Below, in pieces: positions 16,504 to 24,347 of a stretch of DNA of 64,000 nucleotides (position 1 is its first letter; each line of letters starts with the position of its first letter). A model generated the notes under the pieces. It saw only the letters and a program-made list of their open reading frames with translations. It did no database searches and was not told the DNA's origin. A program made the position numbers and the translations under genes. The DNA is from Haloparvum sedimenti (GTDB lineage: Archaea; Halobacteriota; Halobacteria; Halobacteriales; Haloferacaceae), in contig NZ_LKIR01000135.1 in assembly GCF_001462205.1 (NCBI RefSeq), forward strand, positions 177,714 to 241,713, read 5' to 3'.

Positions 16504-17265
16504 GTGTCACACACCGGGACCCGCGTCGACGCTCACGTGAAGGTGCTCGACGAGCACGTCGTCGCCCGGGCGAAGGCCCGCGGGATCGACGCGCTCGTGT
16601 ACGCGCCCCACTTCGTCCGCCTCCCGGAGGTCCGTGCCCGCGCGGAGCGGTTCTCGGACGGCGAGCTGCTGGTGGTGCCGGGGCGCGAGGTGTTCACCGG
16701 CGACTGGCGGACCCGCCGCCACCTGCTCGCGATCGGGCTCGAGGAGCCGGTGCCGGACTTCATCACCTTCGAGGCGGCGCTCGCGGAGTTCGACCGGCAG
16801 GACGCCGCGACGCTCGTTCCCCACCCCGAGTTCGCGAACGTCTCGCTCACCCGGCCGGAGATCGCGGCCCACGCCGAGCGGATCGACGCCGTGGAGACGT
16901 ACAACACCAAGCTGCTGCCCCACCAGAACGCCCGGTCACGGGACCTCGCGCGGGACGTGGGGCTCCCCGGCTTCGCCTCCTCGTACGCGCACCTCCGCGG
17001 GACCGTCGGGGAGGCGTGGACCGCCTTCGAGGACGACCTCGCGACGCCCGCGGACGTGGTCGCCGCGTTCCGCACCGATGCGCCCCGGCGGGCGGTCCAC
17101 CGTGAGGGGACGGCCCATCGACTGCGCGGGCTCGCGGAGTTCGCCCACCTCGGGTACGAGAACACCTGGGAGAAGGTCGACCGCCTGTTCCTCTCGGGCG
17201 ATGAGCCGACCCATCCGGACAGCGTCTTCTACGAAGGACGGTTCGACGACGTGAGCGTGTACTGA
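16504..17265 (+). CDS. PHP-domain metal-dependent phosphoesterase-like protein
   Basis: A 253-residue protein of the PHP superfamily, related to the PHP phosphoesterases and RNase P p30-like folds. Motif I is VDAHVKVLDEHVVARAKARG, where the usual DxHxH reads DAHVK, so one metal ligand seems replaced. Further motifs are YAPHFVRLPEV, VVPGREVFTG (the Glu ligand), LVPHPEFAN and AYAHLRGT-like ASSYAHLRGT. The last 50 residues include YENTWEKVDRLFLSG, common in haloarchaeal copies. It begins with GTG at 16504. It is expected to hydrolyse a phosphoester with two or three metals, but the changed first motif makes activity uncertain. Confidence 0.8.
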   Translation: MSHTGTRVDAHVKVLDEHVVARAKARGIDALVYAPHFVRLPEVRARAERFSDGELLVVPGREVFTGDWRTRRHLLAIGLEEPVPDFITFEAALAEFDRQDAATLVPHPEFANVSLTRPEIAAHAERIDAVETYNTKLLPHQNARSRDLARDVGLPGFASSYAHLRGTVGEAWTAFEDDLATPADVVAAFRTDAPRRAVHREGTAHRLRGLAEFAHLGYENTWEKVDRLFLSGDEPTHPDSVFYEGRFDDVSVY

Positions 17266-17640
17266 TACGGCGCGTTTTCCGTATCTGGTGCTGATCCTGC
17301 TGATCTGACGGCACCACCTAGAAAGCCCCAGCCGGCTCTCCCTCATACGGTTTTTCTGTATCTGTTGTCGATCCTGCTGTGCTGGACAGCACCACCTAGA
17401 AAGCCCCAGCCGGCTCGACCGCACAGCACCGCAGGCCTCACACCTCCCCAGCCTCGGCCGCGGACCGGCCGCGGAACAGCACCGCACAGCAGGCGGCCGG
17501 CCCGCGACCTCCCTCGCGCGCGTTTCTCGCGCGCGCCGACTGCACCGCCCAGCACCGCAACCGCACGCCGGACGAACGTTTTTCGCGGATGAGGGGCGAC
17601 TCCCGCCGTGAGTGCAGCTCGGTTCCTCCGTCCGTTGCGG
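17266..17640 (+). repeat. Structured intergenic element, copy R1
   Basis: This non-coding gap (to 17750) holds the first copy of the element family. Two tandem units of about 77 bases (17281-17418) end with gaaagccccagccggctc. They are followed by the constant block CCTCACACCTCCCCAGCC (17436 on), stem P1 (17459-17472 with 17493-17506, 13 of 14 pairs), the block CCTCCCTCG, and stem P2 (17515-17522 with 17528-17535, 8 pairs, 5-base loop). GCGCCGACTGCAC and then GGACGAACGTTTTT (17570 on) complete it. No protein is supported here. The long frames in it are GC artefacts. Confidence 0.8.
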
Positions 17641-17750
17641 ATCGCGCCCCTGTTCCTCGATCGCTGGATGCGGGTCCGAGGGAGCGGTCGGATCCGGCAC
17701 GTTTCTGTCGGGGCGGAAGGTTTGTACGCGCGGACGGACTGCCTGGGGGC

Positions 17751-18758
17751 ATGGACATCGACGCCCTCGACACGCTCGGGCGGGTCCCGCACGGGGGGGT
17801 GGACGACCCCCACGTGCTGGACTTCAGCGCCAACACGAACCCCGAGTCGCCGCGAGGGACCGCGCCCGTCTACGACGCCGCCTTCTCCGCCGCCCGACGC
17901 TACCCGGCCGACGACTACTGGGAGTTCCGCGGGGCGGCGGCCGACTACGTCGGCTGTGAGGGGCCGCAGGTGATCCCCGCGGCCGGCGCGCTCGCCGGCA
18001 TGCGGCTGCTGTTCTCCGTGACCCTTTCGGCCGGCGACAGCGTCCTCCTCCCGCGCCCCTCGTTCTCGGAGTACGCCCACGAGGTCCGGCTACAGGGCGC
18101 GGAACCGCGGTTCGTCGACCACGACGCGATCCTCGACGCCGACCCCAGCGACCACGCGGTCGCGGTCGTCTGCAACCCGAACAACCCGACCGGAGAGGCC
18201 CACTCCACGGGACGGCTCCAGGCGTTCGCGCAGCGGTGCCGCGAGGCGGACACGACGCTTTTGGTCGACGAGGCGTTCCTCGATTTCACCGACCGCGCGA
18301 GCCTCGCCGGCGAGCCGGGCGTCGTGGTCGCCCGCTCGCTGACGAAGATCTTCGGCCTCCCCGGGCTTCGAGCCGGGTTCCTCGTCGCCACCGGCGACTG
18401 TCGCGACCGACTGGAGACCGCCCGCATCTCGTGGGGGATCTCGGTGCCGGCCGCGGCGGTCGCGGTCCACTGTCTCGACGACGAGGCGTTCGTCCTCGAG
18501 ACCCGCGAGCGCGTCGAACGGGAGCGCGAACGCATGCGCGAGCGGCTCGCGACGCGCTTTTCGGTCTTCCCCTCCGACGCGCCGTTCCTCCTGTTCGACG
18601 TGGGGGACGACGGCGTCGACGACGTCCTCGACGAGGCCCGCGAGGCGGGGATCGCGCTGCGGGACGCCCGGAGCTTCAGGACGCTCGACAACCACGTCAG
18701 GACCGCCGTCCGCCGTCCGGCCGAGAACGACCGCCTCCTCGATGCCCTCGAGGTGTGA
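17751..18758 (+). CDS. cobD: Threonine-phosphate decarboxylase / aminotransferase-like CobD
   Basis: A 335-residue fold-type I PLP enzyme that makes (R)-1-amino-2-propanol phosphate for the lower-ligand arm of adenosylcobalamin. Motifs are FSANTNPESP at the N-terminus, VVCNPNNPTGE (PLP-contacting Asn), LLVDEAFLDF (Asp) and SLTKIFGLPGLRAGF, with the Schiff-base lysine. It is similar to histidinol-phosphate aminotransferase. The N-terminal motif and the neighbour cbiZ favour CobD. The ATG at 17751 follows element R1 by about 110 bases. The stop overlaps the start region of cbiZ, indicating one operon for cobamide salvage. Confidence 0.9.
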   Translation: MDIDALDTLGRVPHGGVDDPHVLDFSANTNPESPRGTAPVYDAAFSAARRYPADDYWEFRGAAADYVGCEGPQVIPAAGALAGMRLLFSVTLSAGDSVLLPRPSFSEYAHEVRLQGAEPRFVDHDAILDADPSDHAVAVVCNPNNPTGEAHSTGRLQAFAQRCREADTTLLVDEAFLDFTDRASLAGEPGVVVARSLTKIFGLPGLRAGFLVATGDCRDRLETARISWGISVPAAAVAVHCLDDEAFVLETRERVERERERMRERLATRFSVFPSDAPFLLFDVGDDGVDDVLDEAREAGIALRDARSFRTLDNHVRTAVRRPAENDRLLDALEV

Positions 18759-19620
18759 GGTGGCGGACGCCGACTCCCCGACGGGCGCGGACGACGCGAG
18801 CGTCTTCGACGCGACCGTTCGCGACGGCGTCTGTCGCCTCGCCTGTCCCGGCTTCCGCGTCCTCTCGACGGGGTTCGACGGCGGCGTCCGTGACGCCAAC
18901 GCGGTCTACAACGTCACCGTTCCCGAGGGCTGGGACGAGGAAGGACACCGAGACCTCGCCGCGTACGTCGACGAGCGCGTCGCCGCGGCGGGGTTTCCGG
19001 AACGACCCGCCGCGCCCGCGCTGTTGACCGGCGTCGACCAGGTTCACGCCCGCCGCGCCCGGCTCGGACCCGTCGAGGTCGTCGCGACCGCCGGGCTCTC
19101 GAACCCCGCCGCGCTTCCGGTCGACGGCGCTGTCGCGCCCGGACCGTCTCCGTCCGGCGCCGATGCTACCGGCGCCGTCGCCCACGACGCCGATGCTACC
19201 GGCGCCGTCGCCCACGACGCCGATACCGCCCCTTGTCATGACGGCACGGTGAACCTTGTCGTCGGGACGGCGCGCGACCTCGCACCGGGCGCGCTCGCGA
19301 ACCTGGTTGCGGTCGCCGCCGCGGCCAAGGCCGCCACGCTGCTTTCCGTGACGGGCGTCCCGGACACGACCTCCGACGCCGTCGTCGTCGCCAGCGACCC
19401 GGCAGGTGAGCCGGCCGCCTTCTCCGGCGCGGCGACCGCCGTCGGGGGCGCCGCGCGCGCCTGCGTCCGTGACGCGGTGCTGGCGTCGCTCCGGTCGCGG
19501 TACGGCCCCGAAACGGACGACTCGATCCCCGACTCCGTCGACGACGCGACCTACGGCGTGACGACCGACGAGCGGGCGGCGGTATCGCCGCTCGGGACGG
19601 GCGACGAAACGGAGCACTGA
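18742..19620 (+). CDS. cbiZ: Adenosylcobinamide amidohydrolase CbiZ
   Basis: This 292-residue protein cleaves the aminopropanol side chain of adenosylcobinamide, so scavenged corrinoids re-enter the archaeal cobamide pathway as cobyric acid. Motifs are LSTGFDGGVRDANAVYNVTV near the N-terminus, LLTGVDQVHARRAR and VVATAGLSNPAAL, then NLVVGTARDLAPGALANLV. The ATG at 18742 overlaps the cobD stop by 17 bases. A GTG at 18760 is an alternative, with slightly shorter product. A 30-base unit is duplicated at 19159-19218 and adds ten residues (ADATGAVAHD twice) in a surface loop before the third motif. The proximity of MeaB and a B12-binding mutase subunit suits a B12-dependent lifestyle. Confidence 0.9.
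   Translation: MPSRCEVADADSPTGADDASVFDATVRDGVCRLACPGFRVLSTGFDGGVRDANAVYNVTVPEGWDEEGHRDLAAYVDERVAAAGFPERPAAPALLTGVDQVHARRARLGPVEVVATAGLSNPAALPVDGAVAPGPSPSGADATGAVAHDADATGAVAHDADTAPCHDGTVNLVVGTARDLAPGALANLVAVAAAAKAATLLSVTGVPDTTSDAVVVASDPAGEPAAFSGAATAVGGAARACVRDAVLASLRSRYGPETDDSIPDSVDDATYGVTTDERAAVSPLGTGDETEH
19159..19218 (+). repeat. In-frame 30-base tandem duplication inside cbiZ
   Basis: Two identical 30-base units (19159-19188, 19189-19218) encode ADATGAVAHD twice. A third copy begins with gccgat and then diverges. Identical copies suggest a recent slippage or unequal crossover event. Confidence 0.9.
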
Positions 19621-19657
19621 TCGAGAACGGGGGCGCGGCCGAGCCGACGGGAGGGGA

Positions 19658-20623
19658 CTACGCCTCCGCGAACGCCTCGCGCGCCGCCTCGAGGAACTGG
19701 TTCGGGAACTCGACGTGCGGGAGGAGTTTCGCCCGGTCGAAGACGACGAGCCGGGCGTCCGATGCGTCCGCCAGGTCGCGGCCGTCAGAGAGCGGCGACA
19801 CGTCCGCCTCGCGTCCCCAGACGATCGTCGTCGGAACGTCGGCGTCGACGAGGCCGGCGAGCTCTGCACCGAGGTCGACCTCGGAGTTGAGGTAGCCGGA
19901 GACGAACGACGCGGCCGCGTAGCGCGCGCCCGGGACGTGGCTCGTCCGCCACTCGAAGTCGGTCCACTCCGCGGTCGCGTTCGAGGGGTCCGCGTAGGCG
20001 TGGTCGGCGTTGAAGTACCGGATCGCGGGCTTGGAGGTGATCAGGTTGAACAGCGCCTCGCCGGCGACGGGCGACCGGATCAGTTCGCGGAGCCACGGCT
20101 TCGGCGGCGAGGGGCCGGCGGTCGTCGTGGGACAGACCAATAGGAGCCCGGAGACCGGGGCGCCCTCGTCCGCGCCGGGGGTCCCGTCGGCGGGCGTCGC
20201 GGCGCTCGCGACGTAGGCGGCCGACAGCGAGGAGGCGACCACGCGCGGCGCGTCGTACCGCGCGAGGAAATCGCAAACGAAGTCCTCGTACAGGGCCGCG
20301 GAGTAGCGCAGCGCCGGCCGGTCCGAGCGGCCGTATCCCGGTAGGTCGGGCGCGACCACGTGGTGGTCGGCGGTGAGGTCGCCGAACACCTCGCGCCACT
20401 CGCCAGCGCTGCCGGCGGCGTTGACGCCGTGAAACAGCACGAGCGTCGGGTCGTCGGGGTCGCCGGCCTCGGTGTAGGCCACGTCCATTCCGCGCCACCG
20501 GAACGTCTCCCGGTCGCCCGGCAACGGTGGTTCGGGCGGCTCGTCCACGCGGAGGCGGCCGTTCAGCCCGACGGTGGCACCCACGCCGACGGCGGCGGCG
20601 CTCGCGAGAGTCCTGAGCTTCAT
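19658..20623 (-). CDS. Alpha/beta-hydrolase fold protein
   Basis: A 321-residue alpha/beta hydrolase. The N-terminus (MKLRTLASAAAVGVGATVGL) is a single hydrophobic helix that could anchor it to the membrane or serve as an export signal. The fold shows LVLFHGVNAAGSAGEWRE (oxyanion HG), HHVVAPDLPGYGRSDRP and, at the nucleophile elbow, VVASSLSAAYVAS. The usual GxSxG is changed to SxSxA-like, so the glycines are lost. TIVWGREADV holds the acid, and LLPHVEFPNQF holds the His. It probably acts on a small ester, but the odd elbow leaves activity open. A TATA-like minus-strand box at 20648-20655 lies 26 bases from the ATG. Confidence 0.8.
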   Translation of the reverse strand: MKLRTLASAAAVGVGATVGLNGRLRVDEPPEPPLPGDRETFRWRGMDVAYTEAGDPDDPTLVLFHGVNAAGSAGEWREVFGDLTADHHVVAPDLPGYGRSDRPALRYSAALYEDFVCDFLARYDAPRVVASSLSAAYVASAATPADGTPGADEGAPVSGLLLVCPTTTAGPSPPKPWLRELIRSPVAGEALFNLITSKPAIRYFNADHAYADPSNATAEWTDFEWRTSHVPGARYAAASFVSGYLNSEVDLGAELAGLVDADVPTTIVWGREADVSPLSDGRDLADASDARLVVFDRAKLLPHVEFPNQFLEAAREAFAEA

Positions 20624-20738
20624 GGAAAACTGTTGGGTCGCGGACGACTTATACCCGCGGTCCGGCTTCTCGCCGCGAGCACGGACGAGGGTTCCCGACG
20701 TGGCGGCCCTCCGACCGCGATCAACCGTTCCGCCGCGA

Positions 20739-21812
20739 TCAGTCGTCCCGCTGCTCGCGGACGCACTCGGCGATGGGAGCGACGAGTTCGTCGGCGACGG
20801 TGTATGGGTCGGTCTCGCGGGCCAGCACGCGGTCGGCCAGCGCGTCGATCCCGCCCCGGTCGTCGATGGCCGCCTCGACGAGTTCGCCCACGTCGTTGCG
20901 GACCAGTGCCCGGATCTCGGTGGCGTACCGCTGGCGGGCCTTCGCCTCGAGCCGGCCGGATTCCTCCAGATACGCCCTGTGGGCGTCCAGCGCGTCGATG
21001 AGGTCGTCGACGCCCTCGCCGTCGGTCGCTACCGTCTCGATCACGCTCGGCTCCCACGCCTTCTCGTCGGGGGACTCGCCGCTCTCGTCGCCGTCCTCCG
21101 CGTCCGGGTGTTCGGGAACGTCGAAGCCGTGGTGCCCAGTCTCCAGCCCCTTCGTCGGGCTCTCGCGCATGTGGAGCATCTCCTCCAGCTCCGCGACGGT
21201 GCGCGTCGCGCCGTCCATGTCGGCCTTGTTGACGACGAACACGTCGCCGATCTCGAGGATCCCCGCCTTCAGCATCTGCACGTCGTCGCCGGAGCCGGGT
21301 TGGACCAGCACCGCGACGGTGTCCGCCGTCTTCACCACGTCGACCTCGTTCTGACCGGCTCCGACCGTCTCGACGATGATCCGGTCCTTGCCGAACGCGT
21401 CGAGCGCCTTCACCGCGTCCGCGGTCGCCGTCGAGAGGCCGCCGAGCTGCCCGCGGGCGCTCATCGACCGGAAGAACACGTCCATGTCGCCGACGTTCGA
21501 GGCCATCCGGATGCGGTCGCCCAGCACCGCGCCGCCGGTGTACGGCGAGGAGGGGTCGACCGCGATGATCCCCACCGTCAGCCCGGCGTCGCGGTAGCGG
21601 CGCGCGAGCTTGTCCACGAGCGTCGACTTGCCGGCGCCGGGCGAGCCCGTCACGCCGATCACCTCCGCGTCGCCGGTGTGCGCGTGGAGGTCTGAGACGA
21701 TCTCCCGGTAGCCGGGCGAGTGGTCCTCGATCTTCGAGATCACACGCGCGAGCGCGCGGTGGCGCCCGTCGAGCAGCTCCGCGACGAGGTCGCGCTCCTC
21801 CGCGGCGCTCAC
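20739..21812 (-). CDS. meaB: MeaB/ArgK-type GTPase, methylmalonyl-CoA mutase chaperone
   Basis: A 357-residue G3E GTPase that protects and reloads adenosylcobalamin in methylmalonyl-CoA mutase. The Walker A is GVTGSPGAGKSTLVDKLARR. Base II-like DPSSPYTGGAVLGDRIRM and the metal/base region VETVGAGQNEVDVVK are family hallmarks, with NKADMDGA as the guanine-specificity motif. An acidic insert (about residues 235-260, DAEDGDESGESPDE) is longer than in bacterial MeaB. It starts with GTG at 21812. The B12-binding subunit gene ends 31 bases upstream, so both are one operon. No catalytic mutase subunit is in the window. Confidence 0.94.
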   Translation of the reverse strand: MSAAEERDLVAELLDGRHRALARVISKIEDHSPGYREIVSDLHAHTGDAEVIGVTGSPGAGKSTLVDKLARRYRDAGLTVGIIAVDPSSPYTGGAVLGDRIRMASNVGDMDVFFRSMSARGQLGGLSTATADAVKALDAFGKDRIIVETVGAGQNEVDVVKTADTVAVLVQPGSGDDVQMLKAGILEIGDVFVVNKADMDGATRTVAELEEMLHMRESPTKGLETGHHGFDVPEHPDAEDGDESGESPDEKAWEPSVIETVATDGEGVDDLIDALDAHRAYLEESGRLEAKARQRYATEIRALVRNDVGELVEAAIDDRGGIDALADRVLARETDPYTVADELVAPIAECVREQRDD

Positions 21813-21843
21813 CGCGCCACCTCCGGGTCTCCCCCGTCCATGC

Positions 21844-22263
21844 TCAGTCCCGCTCCGGGGCGTTCGCCCGGACGAACTCGATGGTTTCCTCCATCGGCGT
21901 GCCGGGGCCGAACACCTCGGCGACGCCGAGCTCTTTCAGCTCCCGCTCGTCGTCGTCCGGGATGATCCCGCCGACGAGGATGAGGGTGTCCTCGAACGCG
22001 CCGTACTCCTTGAGTCCCTCGATGACCTTCGGGACGAGGGTGTTGTGCGCGCCCGAGAGGATGGAGATCCCGAGCACGTCCACGTCCTCTTGCACGGCCG
22101 CCTGCACGATCTCGTCCGGCGCTCGGTGGAGCCCCGAGTAGATGACTTCGAAGCCGGCGTCCCGGAACGCCCGCGCGATGACGTGCGCGCCGCGGTCGTG
22201 ACCGTCGAGGCCGACCTTCGCGACGAGACACCGGATCGTCCGCCCTTCCTGTTCCGCGCTCAT
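21844..22263 (-). CDS. mcmA2: Methylmalonyl-CoA mutase, cobalamin-binding (small) subunit
   Basis: A stand-alone 139-residue B12-binding domain. The signature base-off/His-on motif is DGHDRGAHVIARAFRDAGF (DxHxxG, His ligand to cobalt). Two loops follow, VLGISILSGAHNT and LVGGIIPDDD. The length is that of the separate mutase C-terminal subunit in archaea, whose catalytic subunit is a separate gene elsewhere. It is transcribed leftward directly ahead of meaB. The mutase links propionyl-CoA metabolism to succinyl-CoA. The ATG at 22263 is followed immediately upstream by element R2, so the promoter must lie in the element or its edge. Confidence 0.92.
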   Translation of the reverse strand: MSAEQEGRTIRCLVAKVGLDGHDRGAHVIARAFRDAGFEVIYSGLHRAPDEIVQAAVQEDVDVLGISILSGAHNTLVPKVIEGLKEYGAFEDTLILVGGIIPDDDERELKELGVAEVFGPGTPMEETIEFVRANAPERD

Positions 22264-22853
22264 ACCCCCGGATTCGCGCAGGGGCGGTTTGACTCTAACG
22301 GAAGTTCGGGCAGAATATCCCCGCACCGGAGACGCCCGCGCCGCTCGATGCCGTCAGGCCGGCGGGAAGTGACGGCGCTGTAGCGGTGCTTGGGGGTGTG
22401 ATGCGGTGCTGTGCAGTCGGCGCGCGCGAGCAACGCGCGCGAGGGAGCCCGCAGTCGCGGTCGCGCAGCGGGGCAGTGCGGTTCGCGCGACCGCGACTGC
22501 GGCGAGGCTGGGGAGGTGTGAGGCTGCGGTTGCGGTGCGGAGGGTGGACTGAACGGGGCAGCCGGCTCGGTCCAGCCCCGGCGCCGCAAGCGACGCGAGA
22601 GCGAAGCACTCGCTAGTCTGAGTCTTCGTCACAGGCACCGGCGGGCGTTGTGGAGAGCGAGGAGCACAGCGCGTGCCGCGTTCGCGAGGAACGAGCGGGA
22701 GCCCGTGAGTCGCAGCTCGGCAGCCCGCTACTACAGGCAGCCCGGACCGTCTCACGACGGCCGGACCGAGCCGGCTGGGGCTTTCTGGGTGGTGCTGTCC
22801 AGATCAACAGGATCGATCACTCAGCAGGATCGACAGTCCGAGTCGCCGTGTCC
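22264..22853 (-). repeat. Structured intergenic element, copy R2
   Basis: This 590-base gap holds a copy facing left. Reading the minus strand from about 22850, a unit ending in gaaagccccagccggctc comes first. It is followed by a variable part with CTGTGCTCCTCGCTCTCC, then GAGCCGGCTGCCCC and CCTCACACCTCCCCAGCC. Stem P1 is 17 perfect pairs (22450-22466 with 22485-22501). After CCTCCCTCG comes P2 (22421-22428 with 22434-22441, 8 pairs, loop agcaa on the plus strand). GCGCCGACTGCACAGC closes the core. No gene is supported. It borders the start of the B12-binding subunit. Confidence 0.8.
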
Positions 22854-23696
22854 TCAAAGCCGGTTTCGCAGCGCCTCGTTCATCGCCTCGACGGGTGCCT
22901 CCTCGCCGGTCCATATTTCGAACGCCTCGACCCCCTGGAACAGTAGCATCCACGCGCCGTCGACCGTCGTCGCGCCGGCGTCGGCCGCGTCCCGGAGCAG
23001 GCGCGTCTCGATCGGGGCGTACACCGCGTCCAGCACCGCGAGGTCGGGATGGAGCAGCTCCGCGGGGACCGGCGTCTCGTCGGCCTCCATCCCGACGCTC
23101 GTCGCGTTGACCAGCACGTCCGCGGCGGGGACTTCGGACGCGAGCGTGTCCAGCCCCCCGCCGGTGGCGGCCGGTACGTCGGCCGCGAGCTCCTCGGCCC
23201 GTTCGACGGTCCGGTTGGCGACGTGCACCGTCGCGCCGGCGTCCGCGAGCGCGAACGCGGCCGCCCGTCCCGCGCCGCCGGCGCCGACGACCACGGCGTC
23301 CGCGTCGGCGAGAGACACGTCGTGGTACGTGAGCGCGCGCGTGACGCCCGCGGCGTCGGTGTTGTACCCCCGCGGCGCGGGCGCGTCGGGGTCCGTCACG
23401 GAGTCGAAGCCGGACTCGTGGGTCGGCGCGAAGTCGACCGTGTTCACCGCGCCGATCCGGTCGGCGAGCGCGTCCGCCTCGACGAACCCGAGCGCGTCCT
23501 GTTTGAAGGGGATCGTGACGTTGAGCCCCGAGACCCCGAGCGCGGCCGCGCCCGTGAGCGCGGTCTCGAGGTCAGCGGGCGCCGGCTCGAAGGTGACGTA
23601 TCGCGCGTCCAGTCCGCGTTCCTCGTAGCCCGCCTCGTGAAGCGGCGGCGACAGCGAGTGCCCCACCGGGTTGCCGATCAGGCCGTAGACATCCAT
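22854..23696 (-). CDS. aroE: Shikimate dehydrogenase
   Basis: A 280-residue NADP-dependent enzyme of the shikimate pathway for aromatic amino acids (3-dehydroshikimate to shikimate). Motifs are [19 protein letters not shown] (substrate Ser pair), [11 protein letters not shown] (catalytic Lys), [13 protein letters not shown], the nucleotide loop [20 protein letters not shown], and [19 protein letters not shown] is near the end. The length matches bacterial and archaeal AroE. The ATG at 23696 gives the standard start [14 protein letters not shown]. The 3' end abuts element R2. Confidence 0.95.
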   Translation of the reverse strand: MDVYGLIGNPVGHSLSPPLHEAGYEERGLDARYVTFEPAPADLETALTGAAALGVSGLNVTIPFKQDALGFVEADALADRIGAVNTVDFAPTHESGFDSVTDPDAPAPRGYNTDAAGVTRALTYHDVSLADADAVVVGAGGAGRAAAFALADAGATVHVANRTVERAEELAADVPAATGGGLDTLASEVPAADVLVNATSVGMEADETPVPAELLHPDLAVLDAVYAPIETRLLRDAADAGATTVDGAWMLLFQGVEAFEIWTGEEAPVEAMNEALRNRL

Positions 23697-23772
23697 ACCG
23701 GGCGGGCGTGCGCCGCCGGCAAAAGTCCGCCGCTCGCGGCGATGCGCCGCCGTCGAACGCGCCGAACCAGCC

Positions 23773-24222
23773 TCAGAATCGTGTCCGCGACCCGCCGCCC
23801 GACCCGCCGTCGTCCCGCCCGAGCGCCTTCCTGAGGAACCGCATCCAGCGTTTGCGGTCGGCTGCCTCCTGGCGCTGCTCCTCGCTCTCGAGATCCGCGG
23901 GCCCGAGCGACTCCAGCGCGTCGAGCGCGCGGTCGATGCCGATGATCGAGTCGGCGAGTCGCTCGCCCTCCGCGAAGGAGACCTCGTTCTCCTCGATGCG
24001 CTCCAGTCGCTCGATGCGCTCCCGGCGGAGGTTCCGCTTGGCCCGCTCCACGCGGTCGCGCTCGCCCGACGGCACCGTCTCGCGCCGCTTGATCTCGAAG
24101 ACGAACTCCTGAAGCGGGACCTCCTCGCCCTGGACCTCGATCCGGTCGGGGATCGACGCCCCAACCGTCGCCGCCTCCCGGTTGACCCGTTCGAGGAGCT
24201 GTTTCCGCTGGTACTCCTTCAC
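23773..24222 (-). CDS. Conserved coiled-coil-like haloarchaeal protein (DUF5788-like)
   Basis: A 149-residue, highly charged protein starting [18 protein letters not shown]. It contains an acidic beta-like stretch ([20 protein letters not shown]) and then long Arg/Glu helices ([37 protein letters not shown]), which could form a coiled coil. I recall similar haloarchaeal proteins grouped as DUF5788, with no function known. No catalytic motif is visible. It ends in a Gly/Ser-rich tail. It is transcribed leftward ahead of aroE, but a 76-base gap makes co-transcription possible rather than certain. Confidence 0.7.
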   Translation of the reverse strand: MKEYQRKQLLERVNREAATVGASIPDRIEVQGEEVPLQEFVFEIKRRETVPSGERDRVERAKRNLRRERIERLERIEENEVSFAEGERLADSIIGIDRALDALESLGPADLESEEQRQEAADRKRWMRFLRKALGRDDGGSGGGSRTRF

Positions 24223-24347
24223 GCCCGCGGGTAGGCGGCGGACCCACTTCGCTCCTTCGTCGACCGGCCGCGGACGGGACGCGGGTCGGCGTCCTTCGGC
24301 ACGCCGACGATGGACGCGGTTAACCGCCCGGCGCCCGAAACTGGTCC

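Noticed and set aside
17266-17750. Insertion sequence or transposase remnant in the gap before cobD
   Set aside because: No transposase motif was seen in any of the element gaps and no terminal inverted repeats with target duplications could be found.
22260-22609. Arg/Pro/Ser-rich frames inside the repeat elements (also at 17.4, 30.1 and 49.7 kb)
   Set aside because: The frames change between copies and follow stem-loops and constant blocks, so the element is better read as non-coding.
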